Positions 45,397 to 53,163 of a DNA stretch of 64,000 bases are shown piece after piece. The notes under the pieces were generated by a model, which was given only the letters and a program-made list of their open reading frames with translations, ran no database searches and was not told the origin of the DNA. Position 1 is the first letter of the stretch; every line of letters starts with the position of its first letter. Source of the stretch: Bacteroides cellulosilyticus. GTDB lineage: Bacteria; Bacteroidota; Bacteroidia; Bacteroidales; Bacteroidaceae. A program made the position numbers and the translations under genes. Location of the stretch: contig NZ_CP081903.1 in the NCBI RefSeq assembly GCF_020091405.1, forward strand, positions 1,240,001 to 1,304,000, read 5' to 3'.

Positions 45397-46296
45397 TTAT
45401 TCTATTTTCTTGAACACCCTATTCCATCTTATTTTATCCGCGCCTCTGTCCACCGACTTCCATATCCTGACAGCTTTCCCCACAATAAAAGGCTCCGGCA
45501 ACAATCCCCAATAACGGGAATCCTGAGAGTTCATCACCTTATCCCCCGCAACAAAGTAGTAATTCTCTTTAAAGCGATAAGTATCAATCACACTGTCATT
45601 TAGCAAAACCGTATCTCTACGCACGAACAGTTTCTTCTTCTGTTCCCACTCTATCGCGTTCTTATAGAGAGCGGCATGTTTAGGATTCATATCAACCTCA
45701 TCCCCTTTGGCGGGAAGATACAGAGGACCGAAGTTCATAATGTCCCAATTCACCGACTCATTATAAGGATAGCCACTCATGACTATTCCCCAATCCTGCA
45801 CCATTCTCTTCTCCACCATACGCAGCAGTCCGTCTTGCGAGTCTACGTTTCCCAACGGTATATCACAGCCCCGTACTTTATAATGCGCCCTCTCTATCTC
45901 AAACGTATCGCCCGGCAGTGCCACACAACGCTTCACATAATAGGTCATCAGATTCAGTCCGATACTGTCCCATTGGGCAGGATAAGGGAAATTGAAGACC
46001 AACACGTCATTCCTTTTTATCTTACCCAACGCAGGAAGGCGGGATATCTTCACTTCTTTTCCTTCTGCGGCATCCCAGATGTTGAAGATACGGGCACCCA
46101 TCACCCACTTATTCACAAGGATGTTATCTCCAGGCAGTAAAGCAGGCTCCATAGAATCCGAAGGAATCTTGAAAGTGGCAATACAGGTTACTTGAAGTAA
46201 TACCCATAGAGCCACCAATCCACAGCCTATCAAAAACAAGTTTAACAACTTGTCGACAAACCAAGAGAGTTTTCTTTTTTTACGAAATAGCTTCAT
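45397..46296 (-). CDS. lepB: Type I signal peptidase encoded in the NVEALA locus
   Basis: 299 aa. One N-terminal membrane helix (~18-38), then the catalytic box FKIPSDSMEPALLPGD (Ser48) and the Lys box YYVKRCVALPGD (Lys122), followed by VPLGNVDS and the C-terminal FVAGDKVMNSQDSRYWGLLPE. This is a complete S26A signal peptidase. It cleaves after small residues in A-x-A-like sites. Its position in a locus of NVEALA peptides, whose EALA motif ends in such a site, suggests it may serve those precursors in addition to or instead of the housekeeping enzyme. It is likely co-transcribed with the 43722 gene (1-nt gap). Confidence 0.9.
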   Translation of the reverse strand: MKLFRKKRKLSWFVDKLLNLFLIGCGLVALWVLLQVTCIATFKIPSDSMEPALLPGDNILVNKWVMGARIFNIWDAAEGKEVKISRLPALGKIKRNDVLVFNFPYPAQWDSIGLNLMTYYVKRCVALPGDTFEIERAHYKVRGCDIPLGNVDSQDGLLRMVEKRMVQDWGIVMSGYPYNESVNWDIMNFGPLYLPAKGDEVDMNPKHAALYKNAIEWEQKKKLFVRRDTVLLNDSVIDTYRFKENYYFVAGDKVMNSQDSRYWGLLPEPFIVGKAVRIWKSVDRGADKIRWNRVFKKIE

Positions 46297-46331
46297 TCAA
46301 ATTACAATATAGCCTTATTTTATCAAACCAA

Positions 46332-47294
46332 CTAAAAAGTAAACTTTAAGAAGCCGTCTTCAAAAAATTCACTGTTATAACCATAGATAGTTCTATTCTC
46401 TTCGTCCACATCAAAGGGATTCGGCATAATATCCAACGTATATTTGGCTATGGAATGACCGGAGTAATCAAATACTTCTATAATACATTCTTTTTTCTTT
46501 CCTTCACCTCTTGCATAGAAATAGCGCTTACCCGCAACCAGTTCATTATAATAAACCACACTATTTTCAAAATCACCAATTACTATGCGTGGAGTTATAT
46601 CATCCCCCACAAGCCTTTTACAGAGTTTCATACTATCCACACTATAAAAATCAATCTGCTTTTTATACTTATATGCATAAATAATCAGAGAGTCGTTTGC
46701 AATCATAATTCCACTATTCTTATAATAGTATTTTTCAGGATGATCATCCGGCTCAAGTAAAATCTGTCCTACTTCCTGCCGGATGTTCAAATTAATTTTC
46801 TTTATGGCAAGTTTGTCTGTCTCATTATATATAGAGAGGGAGTCTCTCACGATATGTCTATCATTAGGAATATCACAGAAGACAGGCAATTCGTATTTTT
46901 TTTCAAAGGAAAGATGACACGTGTTATCCATCCTAAAACTCTTAAGAGAGAACTCTGTGTATCCTCCTATATAAACCTTATCAGTCAATGTTCTCCAAAT
47001 TCTGGGATAAACTTGAAACTCATCTTCCGCTTGTCCTTTTACGCCCCCTTTATAAATACACTTAAACTCAGGCAGAGAGTATTGGCACAGCATGGCATCA
47101 TGATTTCTACTGTCCGTAACTAATATACTTTGTTTTTTCAGTACTATCTGCTCTGGACTTATAATCTCATCTACTCTTATTCTCTCTGCATAAAGTAATT
47201 TTTCCTCAGGAAATGGTTCTATTTCTTGTTGTAACTTTTGTTCTGTACATGCCATTAATGTGATACAGAACAATAAAAAACAAACACGCTCCAT
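46332..47294 (-). CDS. Six-bladed propeller lipoprotein (BF3164-like), copy 1
   Basis: 320 aa. The lipobox is TLMAC with Cys16. The mature part has repeated blade motifs typical of the 6-bladed BF3164 family, e.g. QIVLKKQSILVTDSRNHDAMLCQYSLPEFKCIYKGG (key part ILVTDSRN), DEFQVYPRI, and the closing GHSIAKYTLDIMPNPFDVDEENRTIYGY (key part PNPFDVDEENRTIYG). No catalytic signature. It is expected at the outer membrane or periplasmic face; partner and ligand are unknown. It is directly downstream of a 30-codon Cys-rich frame (47331-47423), as the two other copies are downstream of NVEALA peptide genes. Confidence 0.8.
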   Translation of the reverse strand: MERVCFLLFCITLMACTEQKLQQEIEPFPEEKLLYAERIRVDEIISPEQIVLKKQSILVTDSRNHDAMLCQYSLPEFKCIYKGGVKGQAEDEFQVYPRIWRTLTDKVYIGGYTEFSLKSFRMDNTCHLSFEKKYELPVFCDIPNDRHIVRDSLSIYNETDKLAIKKINLNIRQEVGQILLEPDDHPEKYYYKNSGIMIANDSLIIYAYKYKKQIDFYSVDSMKLCKRLVGDDITPRIVIGDFENSVVYYNELVAGKRYFYARGEGKKKECIIEVFDYSGHSIAKYTLDIMPNPFDVDEENRTIYGYNSEFFEDGFLKFTF

Positions 47295-47330
47295 ACAATA
47301 AATATTTATATTGTTTAAATTCTCAACACA

Positions 47331-47423
47331 CTATACACATTTCACATCATCATACTTCTCGCGACAATCAATACAGGTAATCAACAGCATCATGAGACAA
47401 GATATACATTCAATTCTTTTCAT
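47331..47423 (-). CDS. Small Cys-rich peptide (30 aa), possible degenerate NVEALA-type precursor
   Basis: ATG at 47423, stop at 47331. The peptide has five Cys (positions 6, 9, 17, 20, 29) and a hydrophobic core CLMMLLITC. It occupies the position that NVEALA peptide genes hold before the other two propeller genes, 36 nt before the propeller start, but the EALA motif is absent. It is short enough to be chance. Confidence 0.3.
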   Translation of the reverse strand: MKRIECISCLMMLLITCIDCREKYDDVKCV

Positions 47424-47454
47424 AAATAAACAAGTAAAAAATCACTCTTAAAGA

Positions 47455-47525
47455 CAAAAGGTACTTACAATAGTAATCATATTACTCAGAAAACTAAAAT
47501 AGGTTATATCTCTTTCAAAGAGGGT
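47455..47525 (-). repeat. Copy of the 3' end and downstream flank of the 48527 gene
   Basis: On the minus strand the frame PSLKEI* and the ~50 nt after it match the end of the 48527 gene (FSLEEI*) and its downstream sequence at 48476-48542, including GAGATATAA, a T-rich stretch and TACT(A/G)TTGTAAGTA. It is a remnant of a duplicated unit. Confidence 0.65.
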
Positions 47526-47544
47526 TGCCCTATTTAGCCTTCTA

Positions 47545-48408
47545 TTATTTTGCTTCCCCGGTTATCCTCAATAAGATGGGAGAAGAATCTACATTACAAT
47601 ACACTTTTATGATTTTATCAAAATGCCCCGGTTGCTCTGCCATATATGTCACCGATAAAGCGACAGAATCCTTAGGACGAACCGGTTCCTTTGAATAACC
47701 GACCATAGTGCAGTCACAGGAAGTTAGCACATCATTTATCACTAAAAGCCGCTCACCTGTATTCTCAAGAATGAACTCTACCGTTTGTTCTTGCTGCCAA
47801 TCAAAAGCACCCAAAGACAAATCAGTGCTTTTTATATTGACCTTTGTTCTTATTCCCTCGCTCTCGGAAGCTGCCTTCCCTTGAATTATATTCATATATA
47901 AATCTTTTATTTTAGGATTATGAACAGGATTCCCAATAGCTATTATCTTATTACTTTTATCTAACAGGAAAGTTTGAAAGGTTATATCAGAGGGAAAACG
48001 ATTCAAACGATAAAACTCATTTTTTTCATCCCAATATACAGGATAAACAAAATTAAAGCGATTAAAAATATCATTTAACTCATTCTTACGTTCCGAATAA
48101 AAATAAAATAAAAAAGAAACACGCCCCTTTGCCAATGAGTCAACCTCATGCATCAACTCCATCCAACGATGTAATTGCAATTTACAACTAGTGCATCCCA
48201 CAGAATCCGTATAAACAACAACTTTATATTCTGGATTTTCTTCCATCATAAAAGTATCTTTCCCTAAGACAGTGGTAAAACTCTCCATTGGAAAAAGGAT
48301 TTCTTTCCCATTCCATTCTTTTACTAATTTCAATATCTCACCTTTCTCTGATTTCCTACAAGCAAAAAGGCACAAAACAACCCATACAACAAGCAATAAC
48401 TTCTTCAT
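47545..48408 (-). CDS. Thioredoxin-like lipoprotein with DUF1573 domain
   Basis: 287 aa. The lipobox is CLFAC with Cys17. Residues ~60-170 have a thioredoxin-like fold with the CxxC pair in VGCTSCKLQLH (Cys72, Cys75). Residues ~195-287 form a DUF1573 Ig-like domain (EFILENTGERLLVINDVLTSCDCTMVGYSKEPVRPKDS; key part TSCDCTMVGYSKEPV). The pairing is common in Bacteroides and could handle disulfides in exported proteins. The Cys-containing peptides encoded in the same operon are possible clients (inference). Runs in the same direction as its neighbours. Confidence 0.82.
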   Translation of the reverse strand: MKKLLLVVWVVLCLFACRKSEKGEILKLVKEWNGKEILFPMESFTTVLGKDTFMMEENPEYKVVVYTDSVGCTSCKLQLHRWMELMHEVDSLAKGRVSFLFYFYSERKNELNDIFNRFNFVYPVYWDEKNEFYRLNRFPSDITFQTFLLDKSNKIIAIGNPVHNPKIKDLYMNIIQGKAASESEGIRTKVNIKSTDLSLGAFDWQQEQTVEFILENTGERLLVINDVLTSCDCTMVGYSKEPVRPKDSVALSVTYMAEQPGHFDKIIKVYCNVDSSPILLRITGEAK

Positions 48409-48526
48409 ACCACCACTATTCTTATCTTACTCCTTTAAATTCTATTTCCATAATTCACAACAATATATCTATCAAAAAGTATACTTACAACAGTATTCAT
48501 GTTTTACTCAAAAAACGAAAGTAGAA

Positions 48527-49087
48527 TTATATCTCTTCAAGAGAAAATGCTATTTTCTCCATTGTGGACAACTCTTTTCTCCAAATCAGTTCCTCTGCCG
48601 TGGCAAATGAAATCACATAAGTATTCTTTTTTCCCTGAACATACCATATTTTCATATTCAATATCTGATTCTCTCCTGTTTCCGGATGCTTATTAGCTTT
48701 ATATGTCAGCACCACTGATTGCTTCACTTTCTCCGAACTCTGTACATCCCAAACAGTAGAGCTTATAGAAGTATCTTTTAAATAATTCAAGCTATCCTGC
48801 TCCTGTATAAGTTTGTAAGATCTACATCCTTTAAACTCCATTATAGAAATAGATGCTCCCATATCCTTAATTGAATTCTTGGGACATATCCGCGTTATTT
48901 GAGTCGTTTCATATCCTCTTACGGTTCTCCTTGCCGGTTTCTTATATAGTTTTTCTCCAGTAGAAAGTTCCCATCCCTTGATCATATTCATGACATAAGT
49001 ATCACCCCGCAATGTTACATAAGAAACATTCTGTGCACTAACACAGGTGCAGAATATAATTCCTAAAAGAAATAAGTAATTTCTCAT
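48527..49087 (-). CDS. Secreted hypothetical protein
   Basis: 186 aa with a cleavable signal peptide (MRNYLFLLGIIFCTCVSAQ). The mature part is beta-rich with RGDTYVMNMIKGWELSTGEKLY, CPKNSIKDMGASISIMEFKGCRSYKL and a C-terminal MKIWYVQGKKNTYVISFATAEELIW. The overall shape recalls GLPGLI-type or PsbP-like secreted proteins but no family is claimed. It lies between a propeller gene and the thioredoxin-like gene, and a trace of a second copy's end remains at 47455-47525. Confidence 0.65.
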   Translation of the reverse strand: MRNYLFLLGIIFCTCVSAQNVSYVTLRGDTYVMNMIKGWELSTGEKLYKKPARRTVRGYETTQITRICPKNSIKDMGASISIMEFKGCRSYKLIQEQDSLNYLKDTSISSTVWDVQSSEKVKQSVVLTYKANKHPETGENQILNMKIWYVQGKKNTYVISFATAEELIWRKELSTMEKIAFSLEEI

Positions 49088-49127
49088 AGTCGAATTGATT
49101 AACCGTTAACATTTCAAGCATTCATCA

Positions 49128-50135
49128 CTACAAACTATCCAGATTGAAAGTATATATAGAACTTTCATCTTCTGCAAACACTCCATAAACTGTTCGGTCA
49201 GCCTCATCGATCGTAAAAGCACTTATATAACAGTTTAATCTATATTGTTTCAAAGGTTTGCCCTCCCACGAAAAGACCTGTAAAGAAGGGTAGTGCTTTC
49301 TAGCATATATATCTTGGGGAGTCATATCTAAATTTAAAGTATAAATATAGTTTTCAGTAGCATAAGCCCCAATAGCATATATATACCTATTCTCTACTTC
49401 CAATGGAACCTCTTGTTCTCCCGGTAAAATATTCAACTCTATATCATGTAGCATATTCCCGGATATATCATATATCCGCAGCTTTCGAGAATTTGTATAA
49501 AATGCCGCAAAATACTTACCGGATGGATGAGCTACCTTGATTTTGGTATAAGCCTGATTTCGTGATAGCAAATTGCCAAAGCGTTCTATCCCTTCAGGAT
49601 AAACTCCCCATTTTTTCAGTTCTCCATTCGGATAAACAAATGCATATTCATTCTCTTCTTCTAAACCGGCATCACATATATATAAGGAATCGGTTAACTT
49701 AATCAAACCATTATAAAACGGCTGACTACTGGAAAAATCTAAGATAGAAATCATTGGATGTTCCCTATTAAAAGATATTTTCTTAAGCCGATTCATATCT
49801 AACACAATCGTTTCTTTATGGTTATTAGAGACCAATTGACTTGCTGGTAATATTAAATCATCCGGTCCTTCCCCCTTACTGCCAAAAGTACATTTATATT
49901 CAAAATTAGCTTTATCAAATACTTGAAAACAAGTATCCATTTTTTCATTGAAAACTATCAAAAAAGAGTCTCTTATAAAGATGTTTTTAGGATATAATAT
50001 CACCGGAGGAATATCATGTTTTTCCCCTAATAAAGAATCTGTAGTGTCAAATGAATAATACATTTCAAGAGTCGGCTTAACAGTACAAGCCGACAAACTT
50101 GCAATTAACACAATAAAAGCAACTATTTTTTTCAT
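49128..50135 (-). CDS. Six-bladed propeller lipoprotein (BF3164-like), copy 2
   Basis: 335 aa. The lipobox is SLSAC with Cys17. Blade motifs: NIFIRDSFLIVFNEKMDTCFQVFD (key part FLIVFNEKMD), FGSKGEGPDDLILPASQL, GKYFAAFYTNSRKLRIYDISG, FTIDEADRTVYGVFAEDE. The GSKGEGPDDL signature is shared with many BF3164 members. It follows the 92-aa NVEALA peptide gene by 111 nt, so peptide and propeller form one module. Function unknown; surface or periplasmic peptide binding is one possibility. Confidence 0.82.
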   Translation of the reverse strand: MKKIVAFIVLIASLSACTVKPTLEMYYSFDTTDSLLGEKHDIPPVILYPKNIFIRDSFLIVFNEKMDTCFQVFDKANFEYKCTFGSKGEGPDDLILPASQLVSNNHKETIVLDMNRLKKISFNREHPMISILDFSSSQPFYNGLIKLTDSLYICDAGLEEENEYAFVYPNGELKKWGVYPEGIERFGNLLSRNQAYTKIKVAHPSGKYFAAFYTNSRKLRIYDISGNMLHDIELNILPGEQEVPLEVENRYIYAIGAYATENYIYTLNLDMTPQDIYARKHYPSLQVFSWEGKPLKQYRLNCYISAFTIDEADRTVYGVFAEDESSIYTFNLDSL

Positions 50136-50246
50136 ATATATATATTAATTTACAGAAGTGTATCAAAAGCAATTTCATACATTTCAGAATGAATCTTAAC
50201 CTAAATCAACGTACTACAAAACTTTTAATACACTTCTTTACATACC

Positions 50247-50525
50247 CTATTTATTACAAGTACTTTGATCTCTCAAATCACGTCCCTTATCTACAACGCA
50301 ATAATAGCAGTGTACAAAATACTGATCTGAATGAAACCAATCAGCTGGCGTAAATGTGTTATAACAAATATAACCATTTCCCGACTCGCCATCATTAGCT
50401 AGCGCTTCTACATTCTCCAAAACTAAATTTGTCAGGCTAACATAGTTTTTCGTGCTTCGCACTCCATAACCTACAGTCACCAGAAACGCAAGGGCCAGTG
50501 CCCCCATAAAAACTCTTTTCTTCAT
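50247..50525 (-). CDS. NVEALA-family peptide precursor, copy 1
   Basis: 92 aa. An N-terminal basic/hydrophobic segment (KKRVFMGALALAFLVTVGYGV) is followed by a short linker and VLENVEALA (residues ~35-43), the family's hallmark, then NDGESGNGY. If cut after EALA, the mature peptide is 49 residues with four Cys (in YICYN, VHCYYC and STCNK). NVEALA proteins are short Bacteroidales secreted peptides of unknown role. Here the gene precedes a propeller lipoprotein gene. Directly upstream is the palindrome at 50553. Confidence 0.85.
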   Translation of the reverse strand: MKKRVFMGALALAFLVTVGYGVRSTKNYVSLTNLVLENVEALANDGESGNGYICYNTFTPADWFHSDQYFVHCYYCVVDKGRDLRDQSTCNK

Positions 50526-50552
50526 AATATAAAAATTAAATGAATAGTATTA

Positions 50553-50566
50553 ATAGTACGTACTAT
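50553..50566. promoter_or_regulatory. 14-bp perfect palindrome upstream of NVEALA copy 1
   Basis: ATAGTACGTACTAT, 28 nt before the start codon, in the 65-bp gap after the propeller gene at 50591. Could be an operator or a weak hairpin; AT-rich surroundings weaken the case. Confidence 0.4.
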
Positions 50567-50590
50567 CTATTATTTGAAGTATACTTTTCT

Positions 50591-51643
50591 TTATTTCAAT
50601 AAAAAATCCACTATTGGCTCATCCCTATTCACATCTGTAGCAACAATAGTCCTACATTGCTCATCCACAAACATACCATAAATCACATGATCCAACTCAT
50701 ATTTCCCCAACGGCTCCCCCGTCAGGTTAAACACATATATATACCTTCCCCCATCCGTCATATCACCTTTCTGTGCCGCTTCTGCAATCTCTTTGAATGT
50801 ACGTCCCTGAAACACCGCATAAATGGCATCATTCGTAACCTGCACATCGCAAAACCCCATAATCCCCGTAGGAATACCATAGCCTTCCGAAACCTTGAAC
50901 TTCGGTTCGCCATTTGGACCAATGCGTACTACATGCGTACTATCTTTCAAGTCATAGATTTCAAGAATTTCTCCCAATTGAGTTACAGCAGCCAAAACCC
51001 CATTCCGAGGATTATAGTCAATGAAACTACGCCATGCTTGCGCAAGCGCAGGACGAGCCTGCATCAAAGCTTCTTCATTTGTAGAAGGAATCTCCCCCAT
51101 CTTACGTAGCAACTTGCCTTTCCGGTCTACCCAGCAGAAACGACTTTCTCCTGAATAATCAGGAATGATAAAAGTGGAGTCATCATATACCACAAAGTCT
51201 AATGCCCGGAGAATTTCTTTATCCAGACTCACTACTTCTTCACGAAGCAATGAGTCTCCAGATAAAGATAAACCAAACCTAGTAATTTGTGATTTATTTG
51301 AATCTAACACCCACAATGAATTTCCATCCCAACGGATATTCTCAACGGAAAGCATGTCTTCCGGTGAATCTCCGCGCTTACCTAAAGAAGCTATATATGA
51401 GAAATCAGGATAATGAAACAACTGGATAAAATAATCCGGAGCATGCAAGTCGAGTATTGCCACGGTATCCCCCTGTATTCGTATCCGGTAAGGGAAACGG
51501 AATATGGCGGTATCTAATGGCATAGTTTGCCCCGACAACTGTTCCGTAACCGGAAAGTCATTATAAGGAATTCCTTTCTCAGGTGCAGAGGCACATGCCG
51601 AGACAAGAAGCACTATTAGCAATATGTTAGTACAAGTCTTCAA
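50591..51643 (-). CDS. Six-bladed propeller lipoprotein (BF3164-like), copy 3, TTG start
   Basis: 350 aa. The signal peptide KTCTNILLIVLLVSAC (lipid Cys17) can only be reached from a TTG at 51643, since the frame has a TAG a few codons upstream and no ATG in between. The gene overlaps the end of the NVEALA copy 2 gene by 17 nt, pointing to translational coupling. Blade motifs: YIASLGKRGDSPEDML, NIRWDGNSLWVLDSNKSQITRFG (key part SLWVLDSNKSQ), FIIPDYSGESRFCWVDRKG, MFVDEQCRTIVATDV. Same family as copies 1 and 2. Confidence 0.82.
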   Translation of the reverse strand: MKTCTNILLIVLLVSACASAPEKGIPYNDFPVTEQLSGQTMPLDTAIFRFPYRIRIQGDTVAILDLHAPDYFIQLFHYPDFSYIASLGKRGDSPEDMLSVENIRWDGNSLWVLDSNKSQITRFGLSLSGDSLLREEVVSLDKEILRALDFVVYDDSTFIIPDYSGESRFCWVDRKGKLLRKMGEIPSTNEEALMQARPALAQAWRSFIDYNPRNGVLAAVTQLGEILEIYDLKDSTHVVRIGPNGEPKFKVSEGYGIPTGIMGFCDVQVTNDAIYAVFQGRTFKEIAEAAQKGDMTDGGRYIYVFNLTGEPLGKYELDHVIYGMFVDEQCRTIVATDVNRDEPIVDFLLK

Positions 51644-51866
51644 GGCTATAACCGGTTGCCACTATTTTAACTTTCTCATGATTTATGGGACAATCAACTG
51701 TCCCAGAACCTACACAATGCATAGGAACATGACTTTCTCCTCCCGCCAATGCTTCAATATTTTCCATTAGCAAAGCACTTTCAATCTTTTCTTCATGAAA
51801 AGAACCATAGCAGACCATCGTCATAACTAGAAGCGACATACCTGCAAGCAAAACTTTCTTCTTCAT
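51627..51866 (-). CDS. NVEALA-family peptide precursor, copy 2
   Basis: 79 aa from the ATG at 51866; an in-frame ATG at 51875 adds three residues. Basic/hydrophobic leader KKKVLLAGMSLLVMTMVCYG, then ENIEALA (ending at residue 41) and GGESH. The predicted mature peptide (38 residues) has two Cys. The GG after EALA is notable: it looks like both an A-x-A signal-peptidase site and a double-Gly site, though the Gly pair is on the far side. First gene of the operon, with a good promoter at 51904-51936. Confidence 0.83.
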   Translation of the reverse strand: MKKKVLLAGMSLLVMTMVCYGSFHEEKIESALLMENIEALAGGESHVPMHCVGSGTVDCPINHEKVKIVATGYSLEDLY

Positions 51867-51903
51867 ATTTTTCATTCAGACAATAATTGCGTTTCATTAC
51901 TCA

Positions 51904-51936
51904 CAAAGGTAGCGACCTACAAAGCATAAAAACAAA
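51904..51936 (-). promoter_or_regulatory. Promoter of the NVEALA operon
   Basis: Minus strand: TTTG (51933-51936), 21 nt, TACCTTTG (51904-51911), an exact fit to the Bacteroides -33/-7 pattern. Predicted start of transcription is about 30 nt before the peptide ATG. Confidence 0.75.
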
Positions 51937-51944
51937 TTTAGTGT

Positions 51945-51996
51945 CTTACAAAACCTATCAGGCACTAAATTCAATACCGTTGACAGGTTTTGTAAG
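51945..51996. promoter_or_regulatory. 12-bp perfect inverted repeat upstream of the NVEALA promoter
   Basis: CTTACAAAACCT (51945-51956) and AGGTTTTGTAAG (51985-51996), spacer 28 nt; a looser TTATGTAAGATTTT copy follows. It starts 9 bp from the -33 box, at activator position, and ends 18 bp from the stop of the wHTH regulator gene. It could also serve as that gene's terminator. Confidence 0.6.
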
Positions 51997-52013
51997 GTTA
52001 TGTAAGATTTTGG

Positions 52014-53126
52014 CTAATTCTGTAAATCAACGTCCGGAGCAGTATTTTCTTCGATGGAATGGGCAATTTTCAACTGATACTTTGAATTTCCACTGACCAG
52101 TGAAATTTGCGGTGACATCTCAGCCAAAGAAGAACGAAGTCGTCCAGCAACCGTATGCACTCGTTCAGAGCGTCCACTGCCATCCGGCCATAATAACAGA
52201 TAAATATCTGACATAAGCATACAATATCCATCAGCCTCTAAAAGCCCAAGCAATAAAGCCGAGACCTGTGGCAATAAATTCTTCACCTGATTTCCCCGCC
52301 TCAACAATCTATTTGTCGAATCAAACAAGACATCATCTCCCAATTGATAGATACAAGACGCCGTTTCTTTCAATACAACAACCGGAATTTCTTTCTCCGT
52401 ACCTGCAAGTTCAGTGACATCCGATCTACGGACTTCAACAAAACGTCTGTTATGAACATTCCAGCCCCAAAAGAAAAGCACTACGGAAAACAGAAGAAAG
52501 ACATGCTTTATCCAGTCCCATAAAGTCATACTACGCCAATACCTAAAAGGCGGTACAAAAGCAGTCACCTCCACTTCACAGCGGTAACCTATATAGTAGG
52601 AACACAAGCTATCCAATACAGGCATATGACGAGTATCTTTTGCATAAGCTATGGATACATTCCCTGATAAATCAGTAACCGACACACGTATATTGCCGCT
52701 ACCGGAGATTCCGTTCTCAACCCAAAGACTATCCCACAGCATATTCAAAGAATCTGGCTCTAAAGGTTGTTCTTCCAATATAACACTGTCGAAAAGTCTC
52801 TCCGTAGGATTCTCCGCTATATTATTATAATGCTTATAGGCAGGTACAATATATTCTTTAGGGCCTTCTCCCACATCCATTGTAACTGTTTTCGGACTAT
52901 CATCTTTAAAGTCTCTTCGAGTATAGGAATGTGACACAATATACATATCCTCTTTTCCGCGCTTCTCCATACTATCTTCCAAAACACTGACAAGAGAAGT
53001 ACGCATTTGCTCATTCAGGTTGTGTTCCCTCGTCAAATATTTATAAACAATATCTATTGATAAACACAAAGTTGCTGTCAATGATACAATCAGCAGAACT
53101 CTACCAAAAGCGTTTTTTCTATTCAT
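52014..53126 (-). CDS. Membrane-anchored winged-helix transcription regulator
   Basis: 370 aa. A first membrane helix (~8-28), a periplasmic domain (~30-200, with DNLSGNVSIAYAKDTRHMPVLDSL type beta segments), a second helix (~206-226, HVFLLFSVVLFFWGWNV), and a cytoplasmic C-terminal winged helix (~265-360, LFDSTNRLLRRGNQVKNL, SALLLGLLEADGYCMLMSDIYLLLWPDG, VHTVAGRLRSSL; OmpR/ToxR-like). A ToxR-type one-protein sensor that would read an envelope signal and bind DNA directly. Its position just upstream of the NVEALA operon, with the inverted repeat between them, makes that operon the likely target. Confidence 0.82.
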   Translation of the reverse strand: MNRKNAFGRVLLIVSLTATLCLSIDIVYKYLTREHNLNEQMRTSLVSVLEDSMEKRGKEDMYIVSHSYTRRDFKDDSPKTVTMDVGEGPKEYIVPAYKHYNNIAENPTERLFDSVILEEQPLEPDSLNMLWDSLWVENGISGSGNIRVSVTDLSGNVSIAYAKDTRHMPVLDSLCSYYIGYRCEVEVTAFVPPFRYWRSMTLWDWIKHVFLLFSVVLFFWGWNVHNRRFVEVRRSDVTELAGTEKEIPVVVLKETASCIYQLGDDVLFDSTNRLLRRGNQVKNLLPQVSALLLGLLEADGYCMLMSDIYLLLWPDGSGRSERVHTVAGRLRSSLAEMSPQISLVSGNSKYQLKIAHSIEENTAPDVDLQN

Positions 53127-53163
53127 AATCCAATTCTATTTTATGACTTATCATTATCTGTTT

